This document shows, in pieces, positions 11,382-25,085 of a stretch of DNA of 43,128 nucleotides. The notes below the pieces were generated by a model. It made no database searches and was not told the origin of the DNA. It saw only the letters and a program-made list of their open reading frames with translations. The translations under genes and the position numbers were made by a program. Each line of letters starts with the position of its first letter. Within the stretch, counting starts at the first letter, position 1. The DNA comes from Xenorhabdus eapokensis (GTDB lineage Bacteria; Pseudomonadota; Gammaproteobacteria; Enterobacterales; Enterobacteriaceae), in NCBI RefSeq assembly GCF_001908105.1, contig NZ_MKGQ01000019.1:1-43128 (forward strand), written 5' to 3'.

Positions 11382-11467
11382 CGGATTTATCCTCTGTCGG
11401 TATTAATATCTGTAGGAATCTTAACTTTTCGGCATTCAGTTATTTTGGAAATTAAACATATTAAGAA

Positions 11468-12472
11468 TTAAAGTAATGCCTGAGTTTCTTCATATCCCAA
11501 ACGAATATTCATGCACTGCACTGCTTGTGCCGCAGCCCCTTTCAGCAAATTATCCTCAGCCCCTACGATGATCAGGTGCTGCCCCTGAACGGCAAAACCA
11601 ATATCGCAAAATGGCAAACCGACCACGGCCTTCAACGCGGGAAACCCTTTGCCATATAACCGTACCAACGGTTTATCATGATATGCCTGCTGATAAGCTT
11701 CGCTAATTTGTGCTTCTGTCACACCCGATTTCAACTTACAGGTAATTGTGGCAAGAATCCCGCGTGAGAAATTGCCCAAATGGGGGGTAAAAATCACCTC
11801 TGTACCTAAATGTGTAGCAATTTCAGGCTGATGACGATGGTTAAAGACACCATATGGTTGCAAACTAATTTCACAGAAACTATTGGTGATCGACGCTTTT
11901 CGGCCAGCACCACTGACACCGCTGACCGCGTTAATAACAGGCCAATATTCTGTATTTAATAAATTTTGTTCAAGCAACGGTTTCAAGGAAAGTTGGGAAA
12001 CGGTAGGGTAACAGCCAGGAACAGCAATCAATTGTGCTTGCTTGATTTTCTCTGCTTGCCATTCTGCCAATCCATATACAGCTTGCTCCAACCACTGAGT
12101 ATTTTTATGCTCAAACCCGTAGTATTTTTTATAGAACTGTGTATTTTGTACGCGATAGGCACCAGATAAATCAAACACGATACAACCTGCTGTCAGAAAT
12201 ATTGGGGCAATATCATGGCTGACTTCATGAGCGGTGGCGAGGAAGACCACATCAATCCCTTTTGCTGCCTCAATCACATCGGTCAACGGCTGTAAGGGCA
12301 AATCAAGAATGCCCCTATATTGTGGATGAAGTTCTGAAAAACATTTCCCCGCATCTACACTTTGAGAAGAAACCATCAAACCGGAGAGATGGACATGGGG
12401 ATGACGTTGCAGATATGCTGCTAACTCAGCTCCGGTATAACCACTGGCACCAACTATCAGCGTATTCAACAT
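11468..12472 (-). CDS. argC: N-acetyl-gamma-glutamyl-phosphate reductase
   Basis: NADPH-dependent reduction of acetylglutamyl phosphate to the semialdehyde. The 334-residue protein has the dinucleotide motif [11 protein letters not shown] (7-17) and the catalytic cysteine in VPGCYPT (C154). It is the first gene of argCBGH. Its promoter overlaps the tandem ArgR operator shared with divergent argE. Confidence 0.95.
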   Translation of the reverse strand: MLNTLIVGASGYTGAELAAYLQRHPHVHLSGLMVSSQSVDAGKCFSELHPQYRGILDLPLQPLTDVIEAAKGIDVVFLATAHEVSHDIAPIFLTAGCIVFDLSGAYRVQNTQFYKKYYGFEHKNTQWLEQAVYGLAEWQAEKIKQAQLIAVPGCYPTVSQLSLKPLLEQNLLNTEYWPVINAVSGVSGAGRKASITNSFCEISLQPYGVFNHRHQPEIATHLGTEVIFTPHLGNFSRGILATITCKLKSGVTEAQISEAYQQAYHDKPLVRLYGKGFPALKAVVGLPFCDIGFAVQGQHLIIVGAEDNLLKGAAAQAVQCMNIRLGYEETQALL

Positions 12473-12524
12473 GGGATTTATTCACCTTATAGTATTAACC
12501 CAATAGTATTAATCCAATTACTTT

Positions 12525-12563
12525 ACTGCATTTGTATGCAATTAATTTGCATGAATATTGATA
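12525..12563. promoter_or_regulatory. Tandem ArgR operator (two ARG boxes) between argC and argE
   Basis: Two imperfect 18-bp palindromes lie 3 bp apart: one is centred on TGCATTTGTATGCA (12527-12540), the other on TGCATGAATATTGA (12548-12561). Spacing and sequence fit the ArgR operator rule of paired ARG boxes separated by 3 bp. The right-hand box is nearly identical to the E. coli argE-argC box as I remember it. Binding of the ArgR-arginine hexamer should repress both directions. Confidence 0.82.
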
Positions 12564-12586
12564 CTATTATGAGTAAGGGCTGTCAA
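12558..12586 (-). promoter_or_regulatory. argCBGH promoter
   Basis: On the minus strand a consensus TTGACA -35 (12581-12586) is followed after 17 bp by a weak TATCAA -10 (12558-12563). The -10 lies inside the right-hand ARG box, so ArgR binding would occlude the polymerase. The promoter elements are seen; their use is inferred from similarity to E. coli argCBH. Confidence 0.65.
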
Positions 12587-12588
12587 CA

Positions 12589-13746
12589 GTGAATAGTAAA
12601 TTACCGTCTTTTATTAAATTATATCATCAGCTCATTGCGGCTCCTTCTATCAGCGCAACTGATACTGAACTCGACCAAAACAATGAAATTGTTATCAATC
12701 TGCTGGCGGAATGGCTAAAAGAGATCGGATTTTCCATTGAAATTCAACCCGTTCCTGAAACCAGAGGTAAATTCAACCTGCTGGCAACATTGGGCAGTGG
12801 TTCGGGTGGTTTACTGTTATGTGGTCATACAGATACCGTTCCTTTTGATGAGGGGCGCTGGACACAAGATCCCTTCACACTGACCGAACGCGATGGCAAG
12901 TTATATGGGCTTGGAACGGCCGATATGAAAGGCTTCTTTGCCTTTATCATTGATGCATTGCGGGATATCGATGTCAGCAAACTGTCTCACCCCCTTTATA
13001 TTCTGGCGACCGCTGACGAAGAAACATCAATGGCAGGTGCACGCTACTTTGCTGCCAATGCCCATATTCGGCCTGATTTTGCCATCATTGGCGAACCGAC
13101 ATCATTACAGCCAATTCGCGCTCATAAAGGGCATATAGCCCAGTCTATCCGTATTGAAGGAAAATCAGGGCATTCCAGCGATCCAGCGCGGGGCGTCAAT
13201 GCCATTGATCTGATGCACGAATCCATTACCCAGCTCATAAAACTACGCCATACCTTACAAGAGCGTTATCACAATCCGGCGTTCGTCATCCCTTATCCAA
13301 CCATGAATTTCGGCCATATTCACGGCGGTGATGCCGCAAATCGCATTTGTGCCTGCTGTGAACTGCATATGGATATCCGTCCGCTGCCCGGACTGACCTT
13401 GCAGGATTTGAATGGATTGCTCAATGACGCCCTGGAACCCGTAAAACAGCGTTGGCCTGGTCGTCTGAACGTGACAGAACTTCATTCCCCCATTCCGGGC
13501 TATGAATGTCCCACAGACCATAAGCTGGTGGGCGTGATTGAAAAACTGTTGGGAACCAAAGCAGATACCGTCAATTACTGTACGGAAGCACCTTTTATTC
13601 AGGAGTTATGTCCAACCTTGGTTTTGGGGCCTGGATCGATTGAACAAGCGCACCAACCCGATGAATTTTTAGATATGGTATTTATTGAACCAACGCGGAA
13701 ATTGCTTTCACAGCTTGTGGCGCATTTTTGTTTGAATGCGGGTTAA
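12589..13746 (+). CDS. argE: Acetylornithine deacetylase
   Basis: Hydrolyses N-acetylornithine to ornithine. The 385-residue M20 metallopeptidase-family protein has [11 protein letters not shown] (metal ligand H80), the bridging aspartate in GTADMKG (D112) and the catalytic ADEETSMAG (E144/E145). The start is a GTG at 12589 with AAGGG about 9 bases upstream. It is divergent from argCBGH across the ArgR operator. Possession of argE means a linear acetyl cycle; no argJ is seen here. Confidence 0.95.
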   Translation: MNSKLPSFIKLYHQLIAAPSISATDTELDQNNEIVINLLAEWLKEIGFSIEIQPVPETRGKFNLLATLGSGSGGLLLCGHTDTVPFDEGRWTQDPFTLTERDGKLYGLGTADMKGFFAFIIDALRDIDVSKLSHPLYILATADEETSMAGARYFAANAHIRPDFAIIGEPTSLQPIRAHKGHIAQSIRIEGKSGHSSDPARGVNAIDLMHESITQLIKLRHTLQERYHNPAFVIPYPTMNFGHIHGGDAANRICACCELHMDIRPLPGLTLQDLNGLLNDALEPVKQRWPGRLNVTELHSPIPGYECPTDHKLVGVIEKLLGTKADTVNYCTEAPFIQELCPTLVLGPGSIEQAHQPDEFLDMVFIEPTRKLLSQLVAHFCLNAG

Positions 13747-13848
13747 AGCTGTACTGTTTCCCAGCCGCCAAATGGCTAATTAGTTTCCTCTGCAAAAGTG
13801 TTCATAATTAGTACCATAAATGGACTGTGAATGACCGGTCGGCGTCAT

Positions 13849-13875
13849 AACCTCGGTGAGTGCATCGGGGTTTTT
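13849..13875 (+). terminator. Possible terminator of argE
   Basis: A 6-bp stem (ACCTCG with CGGGGT, one G-U pair) is followed by five T. It lies about 100 bp after argE inside the 321-bp argE-metF gap. Apart from this hairpin and the MetJ boxes I see nothing in that gap. Confidence 0.45.
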
Positions 13876-13981
13876 CGCTAATTCCCCAACATGAATTTCT
13901 TTCCTGATCACTTTGAATATTCCTCACTGGTAATAAACCATTTCTCGATTGACTAAAAACTCCACTTCGCCCATTCTACTT

Positions 13982-14955
<974 letters not shown>

Positions 14956-14963
14956 AACTAAAA

Positions 14964-14990
14964 AAGCCGAATAGTTTCCCCATTCGGCTT
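14964..14990 (-). terminator. Terminator of ppc (possibly bidirectional)
   Basis: A perfect 9-bp stem (14964-14972 with 14982-14990) is followed on the minus strand by a T run, so it most clearly ends ppc. On the plus strand it lies just after metF but has no T tract. Confidence 0.75.
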
Positions 14991-15012
14991 CTATGATTCA
15001 AAAATATTTAAA

Positions 15013-17649
15013 CTATCCTGTATTGCGCATGCCTGCCGCAACGCCGGCAATTGTCACCATCAGCGCCTGCTCAAGATGCGGATCAGGATTTTCCTGCTGG
15101 CGGGAACGCTGTAGTAATTCGACCTGTAGTACGTTCAACGGATCGGTATACACGTTACGCAAGGCAATAGACTCGGCGATCCACGGCAAATCCGCCATCA
15201 ATTGTTCATCCTGTGCAATGGCCAATACCGTTTCGATATCTTCCGCCAGTTGGTTACGCAATTTTACGCCTAACGACCACAGTTTCGGTTCTACCAAACG
15301 CTGATCGTAATATTCGGCTAACCACAAATCCGCTTTGGCAAATACCATCTCCAACATGGCAATCCGCGTATTAAAGAATGGCCAGTCGCGACACATATCC
15401 GTTAAAACTGGCAAGTTACCGGCATCGATCACCCGTTGCAACGCCGCACCTGCGCCTAACCATGCCGGTAGCATCAAGCGGTTTTGCGTCCAGGCAAATA
15501 TCCACGGGATCGCCCGCAAACTTTCAACGCCTCCTGTCGGGCGTCGTTTAGCCGGCCGTGAACCTAACGGCAGTTTTGCCAACTCTTGTTCCGGTGTGGC
15601 TGCCCGAAAATAAGGCACAAATTCCGGTTGCTCACGCACATAATCACGATACATATCACAGGAAACATCGGAGAGTGTATCCATAATCTGGTGCCATTCC
15701 GGTTTAGGCTCCGGTGGCGGCAATAAGTTTGCTTCCAAAATCGCACTGGCATACAAGGCCAAACTGCTGATCGTTACCTGCGGTAAACCAAACTTAAAGC
15801 GGATCATTTCTCCCTGCTCCGTTACGCGAAACCCGCCTTTCAGGCTACCCGGCGGTTGGGAGAGTAAAGCCGAATGGGCGGGAGCACCACCACGGCCAAT
15901 TGTGCCACCACGCCCGTGGAACAGGGTCAGTGTCACGCCCTCTTTTTCACACACTTTGATTAATGCATCCTGCGCCCGATATTGTGCCCACGACGCCGCC
16001 ATCACCCCTGCATCTTTGGCTGAATCGGAGTAACCAATCATCACCATCTGCTTATCTTTAATTAGATCGCGATACCACTTAATTCCCAATAGTTGTCGAA
16101 TCACGCCTTCTGCATTGTTCAGATCATCAAGGGTTTCAAACAACGGCGCGACAGGCAATGACAATGAGCATCCCGCTTCTTTCAGCAATAATTTCACTGC
16201 CAAGACATCAGAAGGCACTTTTGCCATGGAAATAACATAAGCCGCAATCGAATCTTGTGGTGATTCAGCAATAACCTTGCAGGTATCGAAAACTTCTTGT
16301 GTTTCTGCGCTTGGCTGCCAATCACGCGGGGTTAGAGGACGTTTTGATTGCAACTCTCTCAACAAAAACGCCTGTTTTTCGGCTTCAGGCCAACTCGCAT
16401 AATCTCCCATTGCCAGATATTGCGTCAGCTCAGCAATCGCATCGGTATGGCGGGTACTTTCCTGACGGATATCAATACGCACCAAAGACAAACCAAAGCA
16501 ACGAATGCGGCGCAAGGTATCCAGTAATTGCCCGTTTGCGATAATTTCCATACCACACTCTTTCAGGGATTGATAACAGGCATATAGCGGTTGCCATAAC
16601 TGTTCGTTATGCAGGAGTAGATCCGCTGGTGGTAAAGCTTGCTCGCCTTTAAGGCATTTTTCCAGATAAGCCAGCGTGTTACCTAATTGCGTACGCAATT
16701 GTTTGGCAATCTCACGGTAAGGCTCTAAAACATGCTCACCTCCCGCCATTTGGCGAAGTGCAGGCGTACATTCCGACATGGAGAGTTCAGAAACTAAAAC
16801 CTGAATGTCTTTCAGAAACAGATCGGCAGCCTTCCAACGGCTCAGCAGTAAAACATGACGGGTAATTTCGGCGGTCACGTTAGGATTACCATCACGATCG
16901 CCTCCCATCCAAGAGGTAAAACGTACCGGCACCGCAGTCACTGGTAAGCTATAACCAATGGATTCTTCCAGTTGTTCATTGAACTCACGCAGAAATGCCG
17001 GCACACCTTCCCACAAGCTGTTTTCGACCACAGCAAAACCCCATTTTGCTTCATCAATTGGGGTTGGGCGAATCTTACGGATCTCATCAGTATGCCATGA
17101 TTGGGCAATCAACTGACGCAACCGACGCATGATGTTATTACGTTCATAATCGGCCAAATCGTCATGATCAAGCTGTGCCAGACAGCCATTCACTTCAACC
17201 AGTTTATGGATTAGGGTACGGCGGGCAATTTCTGTCGGATGAGCGGTCAGAACCAATTCAATCGCCAGCGCATTGACCGCCTTGATTAAATCGTCATTGC
17301 TGAATTGTTTGTCTTTGAGTCGGTTGAACAGCGCTGCCAGCGCTACCGGATTACTGGCCGCTTCGCCATGTGGAGAAATACTGTGATATTGTTCGGCAAC
17401 ATTAGTCAGATTTAAGAACTGGTTAAACGCACGGGCAACAGGCAATAATTCATCATTGGATAAATTTTCCAGCGTCGATAAAAGCTGCTGGCGGTGAACT
17501 TCGTTACCTGCACGGGATGATTTAGATAACTTCCTGATTGTTTCAACTTTATCAAGAATATCTTCTCCCAAAGCCTCTTTAATTGTATCGCCCAGCAACT
17601 TACCGAGCATACTGACATTACTTCGCATTGCAGAATATTGTTGATTCAT
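15013..17649 (-). CDS. ppc: Phosphoenolpyruvate carboxylase
   Basis: Carboxylates PEP to oxaloacetate, replenishing the TCA cycle and feeding aspartate-family amino acids. The 878-residue protein (E. coli 883) contains [12 protein letters not shown] with the catalytic histidine, [22 protein letters not shown], and [16 protein letters not shown], and ends with the conserved MRNTG carboxyl terminus. The ATG is at 17649. A perfect 18-bp palindrome (17687-17704) lies 38-55 bp upstream. The products of metL, argG and argB use carbon that this enzyme supplies, but it is transcribed separately. Confidence 0.97.
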   Translation of the reverse strand: MNQQYSAMRSNVSMLGKLLGDTIKEALGEDILDKVETIRKLSKSSRAGNEVHRQQLLSTLENLSNDELLPVARAFNQFLNLTNVAEQYHSISPHGEAASNPVALAALFNRLKDKQFSNDDLIKAVNALAIELVLTAHPTEIARRTLIHKLVEVNGCLAQLDHDDLADYERNNIMRRLRQLIAQSWHTDEIRKIRPTPIDEAKWGFAVVENSLWEGVPAFLREFNEQLEESIGYSLPVTAVPVRFTSWMGGDRDGNPNVTAEITRHVLLLSRWKAADLFLKDIQVLVSELSMSECTPALRQMAGGEHVLEPYREIAKQLRTQLGNTLAYLEKCLKGEQALPPADLLLHNEQLWQPLYACYQSLKECGMEIIANGQLLDTLRRIRCFGLSLVRIDIRQESTRHTDAIAELTQYLAMGDYASWPEAEKQAFLLRELQSKRPLTPRDWQPSAETQEVFDTCKVIAESPQDSIAAYVISMAKVPSDVLAVKLLLKEAGCSLSLPVAPLFETLDDLNNAEGVIRQLLGIKWYRDLIKDKQMVMIGYSDSAKDAGVMAASWAQYRAQDALIKVCEKEGVTLTLFHGRGGTIGRGGAPAHSALLSQPPGSLKGGFRVTEQGEMIRFKFGLPQVTISSLALYASAILEANLLPPPEPKPEWHQIMDTLSDVSCDMYRDYVREQPEFVPYFRAATPEQELAKLPLGSRPAKRRPTGGVESLRAIPWIFAWTQNRLMLPAWLGAGAALQRVIDAGNLPVLTDMCRDWPFFNTRIAMLEMVFAKADLWLAEYYDQRLVEPKLWSLGVKLRNQLAEDIETVLAIAQDEQLMADLPWIAESIALRNVYTDPLNVLQVELLQRSRQQENPDPHLEQALMVTIAGVAAGMRNTG

Positions 17650-17952
17650 GTGGTTCCTGACCTTGTGTTGCTGTATGTCACCTATTTCACCAATGGATTG
17701 GTGACCCTATTTTCTGTCTGAATGTTTCATGTTTTGCTGTAAAACGTATTCTTCTGTTTATTTCTAACGTGATATTTATTTCTAACGTTCTATTCATATC
17801 AGAAAACAAACAATTTGGGCGAATTTTATGAAATATTAAAAGAAGAAAAAGGGATGTTTGATTGATAGAAGGGCACGAACATCAGCAGGGATAACCTGTT
17901 ATATCCCTGCTAAAGTTTGATGGATCAATATCTTGCCTATAGAGATATTGGA
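17650..17952. other. ppc-metL intergenic region with three inverted repeats
   Basis: These 303 bp separate the ppc start from the metL stop. They hold the ppc promoter region, a perfect palindrome at 17687-17704 (TCACCAAT, 2-bp centre, ATTGGTGA), a 10-bp stem at 17884-17893/17902-17911 and an 8-bp stem at 17926-17933/17943-17950. The latter two lie just after metL but lack T tracts. No coding sequence is evident. Confidence 0.6.
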
Positions 17953-20388
17953 CTACAGAAGTTGCGACAGACGATTTAAATCCGATTGGATTGCTCCCGC
18001 GGTGACATCTCGTCCCGCTCCTGGCCCACGGATCACTAACGGATTATCACGATACCAACGGCTTTCTATCGCAAAGACATTATCTGCCGGCAACAGCGAA
18101 GCCAATGGATGATCGCTACGCACCGCTTCCACACCAACTTTTGCCTTACCACTGGCATCAAAACGGGCGACATACCGTAGTACCATGCCCATTTCCCGTG
18201 CCGCTTCCAACCGTTGCAACATCTGTTCATTAATAACAGTACTATTTTCAAAGAACTCTTCGATAGAACCACATCGAGCCTCTTCCTGCACCAAAGATTC
18301 AATACGTATATGATCAGGCTCTATTTCATAACCCGCTTCGCGAGCCAGAATAACCAGCTTACGCATCACATCCTGACCAGAAAGATCAATGCGCGGATCG
18401 GGTTCCGTTAACCCTTGTTGCCATGCTTGCTCAACTAAATCACTAAAAGGCACAGAACCATCAAATTGCAAGAACAACCAGGATAATGTGCCGGAAAAAA
18501 CACCGCTGATGGACAGAATGGTATCACCGCTTTCCCGCAAATCCCTGACAGAGTGGTTAATCGGCAGCCCTGCACCCACTGTGGCGTTGTATAACCAATG
18601 ACGCCCCGTTTTTGCGAAGGCATCGCGGATCATACGGTATGTATTGCTGTCGGAAGAACCGGCAACTTTGTTGGCACTGATGACGTGGAATCCATAACTG
18701 GCAAAGTAGATATACTCTTTAGCCAATTCTTCACTTGCCGTGACATCCAATACAACTAAATCATCATAAGGATGTGCCCGCATCCATAAAAACAGAGCAT
18801 CTTCTTCATGTTCAATCGCTTCGTCATCAAAGAAGGCCAACGCCCGACTGACATCAATCCCCTGATAATTCAGCAAACTCCGACGACTATCAACGACACC
18901 CGCCAAAATAAATTCAAAATCGCTGCGAGCGGAAATGTTCTTCTGTTCACGAGCAAACAGTTCCAACCAACGTGAACCAATATTCCCTTTACCAAACAGC
19001 ACCAAACCGATGCGTTTTTCTGCCCTAAACAGGCTTTGGTGCAATCCCTGAATCAAATGCAATGTCTGATTTGAACGCAGTACGGCCACCAGACTAATGT
19101 CATCTTCTGCATGCCAGATAAATTCAACGGGTTGATCTTTTAATTGTTGATAAAAACGATGGCTATGCAGCGGATTCTTACATACACCGGCTCCCACTAA
19201 CGCCACCAGCACCAAACCCTCACGCAAAGAAAGTTTGCCGGGTAAGGACGCATCCTGCAAAACATCAAGGGCGCTATTCACAATCTCAGAGGTATAGCAA
19301 AGTTGGATCAAGCTGCAATCTGCATGTAACCCGATCGCCAATGGCCGGATTTGGGCGCGCTTCAACAAGGAATCAATATCCTTATAGATTTGTTTGAAAT
19401 CGTGGGCGGGAGAAACATGCAATTCAATCAGGCAGACATCATCATGGCTGGTCACAATTTTTGCCCCAGTCCCCGTTGCCAGCACTCGTTCAATACGGGT
19501 GGAACCCTGTTCAGGCTGGTAACTGCAACGCAATTGCAGTTCAATATCGCTGAGAGAAACAGGCTGCAATGTACGGGTATGAAGCACGGGCGCGGCCAAA
19601 CGTGCCAATTCACTGGCTTCGTCCAAACGCAGCAATGGCAGCAGGCAGGCATCTTTGACTTTACGCGGATCAGCACTGTAACCCCCCGCCACATCACTCC
19701 AAATTGTGACTTTTTTGGCTCCCGCCAAAGCCCCAACTTGGGTAGCAGAATAGTCACTGCCATTGCGCCCCAATAATACCGTTTCCCCCTTCTGGTTACT
19801 GGAGATAAAACCGGTAACCACTAAACGCTTATTGGGGTTTTGGATCAATAGTTGGCTGAGCAGAGGCTGAGATAAACTGATGTCAACTTGCGGCTGCGCA
19901 ATGCGCTCTGCCCGCAGAAATTGACGCGCATCCAGCCATGCACTGGAGATACCTTGATTTTCCAGCACCGCCGCCATTAAACGGGCAGACCAGATCTCGC
20001 CATGACCAACAACCTCCGCATAGGTGATATCGGTGACCGGCTTATCCAACAATACACTTAATCTTTCCAGATCAGCGATAAACATTGCATTTAGTTCTTC
20101 TGCAACTGCTTCGGGCAACAAGCCACGGATCAATTCTTGCTGGTAACGTCGCAAAGACTGCTGTATTTGATGTGCGGATATCCGGTCACTCTGACTCAAT
20201 TTCAGCCAATCGATCAACTGGTTAGTCGTACTCCCCGCAGCCGATACCACCATCAAATCACCCGGCAAGCTGTAGTTCGCCATAATTTCAGCAACCCGCT
20301 GATAACATTTCACATCAGCCAAACTGCTGCCACCAAATTTATGTAACTGACGGCCAGATTCCGCCCCCGCTGTTGCCACTATGCTCAT
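17953..20388 (-). CDS. metL: Bifunctional aspartokinase II / homoserine dehydrogenase II
   Basis: Catalyses the first and third steps of the aspartate pathway toward methionine. The 811-residue fusion (E. coli 810) has an N-terminal aspartokinase with KFGGSSLADV (about 17-26) and GRNGSDYSATQVGA. It continues with an ACT-like linker, then a C-terminal homoserine dehydrogenase with the nucleotide motif LFGKGNIGSRWLELF and the ISANKVAG segment, ending GPGAGRDVTAGAIQSDLNRL. It lies 2 bp downstream of metB, so metBL is an operon under MetJ control. Confidence 0.96.
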   Translation of the reverse strand: MSIVATAGAESGRQLHKFGGSSLADVKCYQRVAEIMANYSLPGDLMVVSAAGSTTNQLIDWLKLSQSDRISAHQIQQSLRRYQQELIRGLLPEAVAEELNAMFIADLERLSVLLDKPVTDITYAEVVGHGEIWSARLMAAVLENQGISSAWLDARQFLRAERIAQPQVDISLSQPLLSQLLIQNPNKRLVVTGFISSNQKGETVLLGRNGSDYSATQVGALAGAKKVTIWSDVAGGYSADPRKVKDACLLPLLRLDEASELARLAAPVLHTRTLQPVSLSDIELQLRCSYQPEQGSTRIERVLATGTGAKIVTSHDDVCLIELHVSPAHDFKQIYKDIDSLLKRAQIRPLAIGLHADCSLIQLCYTSEIVNSALDVLQDASLPGKLSLREGLVLVALVGAGVCKNPLHSHRFYQQLKDQPVEFIWHAEDDISLVAVLRSNQTLHLIQGLHQSLFRAEKRIGLVLFGKGNIGSRWLELFAREQKNISARSDFEFILAGVVDSRRSLLNYQGIDVSRALAFFDDEAIEHEEDALFLWMRAHPYDDLVVLDVTASEELAKEYIYFASYGFHVISANKVAGSSDSNTYRMIRDAFAKTGRHWLYNATVGAGLPINHSVRDLRESGDTILSISGVFSGTLSWLFLQFDGSVPFSDLVEQAWQQGLTEPDPRIDLSGQDVMRKLVILAREAGYEIEPDHIRIESLVQEEARCGSIEEFFENSTVINEQMLQRLEAAREMGMVLRYVARFDASGKAKVGVEAVRSDHPLASLLPADNVFAIESRWYRDNPLVIRGPGAGRDVTAGAIQSDLNRLSQLL

Positions 20389-20390
20389 GA

Positions 20391-21551
20391 TTACCTCGTT
20401 GCCGCTGCCTGAAACGCCTTGTCCAGATCAGCAATTAAATCCTGACTATCTTCAATTCCTACAGAGACACGAAGAAGCAAATCCGTAATCCCTGCCTGAG
20501 CCCTTGCTTCTGCCGACATTCCCGCGTGTGTCATGGTTGCAGTATGAGAAATCAACGATTCCACACCACCGAGAGATTCAGCCAAGGTAAATAATTTTAA
20601 CGCAGATAAGAAACGACGCATGGCCTGTTCATCACCATCCAGTTCGAAACTGAGCATCGCCCCAAAACCTTGCTGTTGCTTAACAGCAATTTCATGTCCC
20701 GGATGGTTCTTCAACGCAGGATAGAAGAGCCTTTTCACTTGGGGCTGCTGTTGCAGATAATCCACAATGGCAGCCGCATTGTTTTGTTGGAGCAATACGC
20801 GGGCAGATAATGTACGAATGCCACGCAATAGCAGATAGCTATCAAAGGCCGCAGCCGTCACGCCAATATTGTTCGCCCACCAAGCCAGCTCTTCCGCGAT
20901 GGATGGTTCCTTAGCGATAATGGCTCCCGCAATCAGATCAGAGTGGCCATTCAAATATTTCGTGCAGGAATGCACCACTAAATCCGCCCCCAACTCCAAT
21001 GGTTTTTGCAGGACAGGGCTTAAGAAGGTGTTATCGACGACAGCCAATGCCCCAATTTCATGGGCTAATCTACAAATGTATTGAATATCCACGATCCGCA
21101 ACAGAGGATTACTCGGTGTTTCAATCAGCACCAGTTTGGGCTTTTTAGCCAACGCTTGTTTCAACGCCTGCTCATCTGACTGATCAACAAAAATCACCTT
21201 GTATGCCCCACGCTTGCTTAGACTGTCAAACAGGCGGTAACTTCCGCCATAACAATCATGAGGCGCAACCAATAAATCCCCTGGTTGCAGGAATACCGTA
21301 CAGAGCAGATGGATCGCTGACATGCCACTGCTGGTCAAAATGGCGCCGGCGCCCCCTTCCAGCTCGGCCAAAACCTGTTGAACCACATCGCGGCCAGGGT
21401 TACCACGGCGGGAATAATCATGCGCCCTGGGCTGATTGAAACTCGTAAAGTTATAGGTACTGGAAAGATAGATAGGCGGAACAACACAACCATATTGTTC
21501 ATCAATATTTGAACCACTGTGAACCGCAATTGTCGCTTGCTTACATCCCAT
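20391..21551 (-). CDS. metB: Cystathionine gamma-synthase
   Basis: PLP enzyme that joins O-succinylhomoserine and cysteine to form cystathionine. The 386-residue protein equals E. coli MetB in length and has the PLP-lysine motif HSCTKYLNGHSD (K198), the YSRRGNPGRD substrate region and VESLISHTATMTH near the end. The start ATG is at 21551. Three met boxes lie upstream, shared with divergent metJ. Confidence 0.96.
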   Translation of the reverse strand: MGCKQATIAVHSGSNIDEQYGCVVPPIYLSSTYNFTSFNQPRAHDYSRRGNPGRDVVQQVLAELEGGAGAILTSSGMSAIHLLCTVFLQPGDLLVAPHDCYGGSYRLFDSLSKRGAYKVIFVDQSDEQALKQALAKKPKLVLIETPSNPLLRIVDIQYICRLAHEIGALAVVDNTFLSPVLQKPLELGADLVVHSCTKYLNGHSDLIAGAIIAKEPSIAEELAWWANNIGVTAAAFDSYLLLRGIRTLSARVLLQQNNAAAIVDYLQQQPQVKRLFYPALKNHPGHEIAVKQQQGFGAMLSFELDGDEQAMRRFLSALKLFTLAESLGGVESLISHTATMTHAGMSAEARAQAGITDLLLRVSVGIEDSQDLIADLDKAFQAAATR

Positions 21552-21608
21552 GACCTTTACCCATCATCGTTATTATTAGCGTTACGCAAGAATAACGACT
21601 GGAAAGAT

Positions 21609-21632
21609 AGACGTCAATACATCTAGACATCC
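21609..21632. promoter_or_regulatory. MetJ operator between metB and metJ
   Basis: Three consecutive 8-bp units (21609, 21617, 21625) match AGACGTCT at 7, 6 and 6 positions. They lie in the 292-bp divergent interval, so MetJ can repress metBL and its own gene. The rest of the interval contains no gene. Confidence 0.8.
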
Positions 21633-21843
21633 AAATTATTTTGCGGTTTAATACCATAATTCAATGACTGTCATTACACTTTATATGTCTTCTGGTTATT
21701 TTTTATAAATTAGTGCAGATGGGACAATATAGTCGACAGGCTAATTATGTTAGACTATTGCATTATCGATATGAAAACAGATCAGAAATTCCTTCCAACT
21801 TCTGATCTCAATTACTTGATTCAAAAATTATTTAAGGTATCTC

Positions 21844-22161
21844 ATGGCTGAGTGGAATGGTGAGTATGTCAGCCCTTATGCTGAACATGGCAAAAAAAGT
21901 GAACAGGTCAAAAAAATTACAGTTTCAATCCCGCTAAAGGTATTGAAAATCCTGACTGATGAGCGCACTCGCCGTCAGGTGAATAATCTGCGCCATGCAA
22001 CAAACAGCGAATTGCTGTGTGAAGCTTTTCTGCATGCGTTCACTGGACAGCCTCTGCCTAATGATAACGATTTGCGCAAAGAACGCTATGATGAAATCCC
22101 GGAAGCCGCGAAAATCATGATGCGCGAGCGAGGTATTGATCCGGATACATGGGAATATTAA
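21844..22161 (+). CDS. metJ: Methionine regulon repressor MetJ
   Basis: Ribbon-helix-helix repressor with S-adenosylmethionine as corepressor. The 105-residue protein has the DNA-contacting strand [15 protein letters not shown] (about 22-36), the [26 protein letters not shown] helical core and the C-terminal DPDTWEY. Length equals E. coli MetJ. Its operators are visible upstream of metB/metJ and metF. A strong terminator follows. Confidence 0.97.
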   Translation: MAEWNGEYVSPYAEHGKKSEQVKKITVSIPLKVLKILTDERTRRQVNNLRHATNSELLCEAFLHAFTGQPLPNDNDLRKERYDEIPEAAKIMMRERGIDPDTWEY

Positions 22162-22164
22162 TCA

Positions 22165-22199
22165 CAAAAACGCCCGATGCAAAACATCGGGCGTTTTTG
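22165..22199. terminator. Bidirectional terminator between metJ and rpmE
   Basis: A 15-bp perfect stem (22165-22179 with 22185-22199) contains A and T runs at its two ends. It begins 4 bp after the metJ stop and can also end convergent rpmE. Confidence 0.9.
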
Positions 22200-22255
22200 T
22201 TTTAACTTTTATTTTAACTATCCGGCCTGTATGGATGACAGACCGAAAAAAGTTA

Positions 22256-22471
22256 TTACTTCTTAGAACCTGGAACGCTGAAACGTTTGTTAAAGCGATC
22301 AACACGACCACCAGTTGCAACGTCACGCTGCTTACCAGTGTAGAATGGGTGACATGCACCACAGACGTCCAGGTTCAGATTGTGAGCTACAGTAGAGTTG
22401 ATTTTGATTACATTACCGCAAGAGCAAGATGCAGTAATTTCTTCGTATTTAGGATGGATACCTTGTTTCAT
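22256..22471 (-). CDS. rpmE: 50S ribosomal protein L31
   Basis: A 71-residue ribosomal protein starting [21 protein letters not shown] at the ATG at 22471, behind AGAGG. It retains the four zinc-ligand cysteines (C16, C18, C37, C40), so it is the zinc-binding C+ form, the type replaced by L31B under zinc limitation in organisms that have both. A longer reading frame upstream adds 47 unconserved residues and is not used. Confidence 0.96.
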   Translation of the reverse strand: MKQGIHPKYEEITASCSCGNVIKINSTVAHNLNLDVCGACHPFYTGKQRDVATGGRVDRFNKRFSVPGSKK

Positions 22472-22673
22472 GGGAAACCTCTGTTCAGGCCGTGTCGCTA
22501 TCCAGCCTTGTTTTGCCGCCAGACACCACACGTCGTGTTGATAAAAAAATATGTATCGGTAATTTCTATACCAAAGGCGGCGGATCATACAGAATATCTG
22601 TTTATTGCGCAATGAAATCTGCGGATTTGCTATGATACTCTTATCGCTATACGTTCTTTCGCCTGGTCATTAA

Positions 22674-24890
<2,217 letters not shown>

Positions 24891-24925
24891 TAATTATTTC
24901 TTTAATTTGCGAAGTATCTCTAAAA

Positions 24926-24941
24926 AATGATTTATATCACA
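24926..24941 (+). promoter_or_regulatory. CRP-like site upstream of cytR
   Basis: AATGA, 6 bp, TCACA matches 8 of 10 informative positions of the CRP half-site pair. E. coli cytR is known to be CRP-activated and autoregulated, which makes this plausible. It is separated from cytR by a terminator-like hairpin. Confidence 0.4.
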
Positions 24942-25019
24942 CATTTATGCAAACAAAGTAACAAGTTGATCTATTAATCGGCTTAAAATGAATTTATTAA
25001 TATAACTGAATAAAATAAT

Positions 25020-25059
25020 CCGCCAGCACTCCCTTCTCAGGCAAGACTGGCGTTTTTTT
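25020..25059 (+). terminator. Terminator downstream of priA
   Basis: A CGCCAG/CTGGCG stem (25021-25026 with 25047-25052) with a 20-nt loop is followed by seven T. It should end priA transcripts. If cytR is transcribed from further upstream it would sit in the cytR leader. Confidence 0.7.
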
Positions 25060-25069
25060 AGCAGCCGGA

Positions 25070-25085
25070 TAGCAATCGTTTCGCT
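25070..25085 (+). promoter_or_regulatory. LacI-family (PurR-box-like) operator candidate
   Basis: TAGCAATCGTTTCGCT fits the PurR-type pattern ANGCAANCGNTTNCNT at nine of eleven constrained positions, with the central CG typical of LacI-family operators. It lies 25 bp upstream of the cytR start codon. Which regulator uses it (PurR, CytR or none) cannot be told from sequence. Confidence 0.35.

Noticed and set aside
22136..22615. 159-codon plus-strand frame between metJ and priA
   Set aside because: It runs antisense through rpmE and its terminator; the translation has no recognisable domain, while the opposite strand encodes a clear L31 protein.
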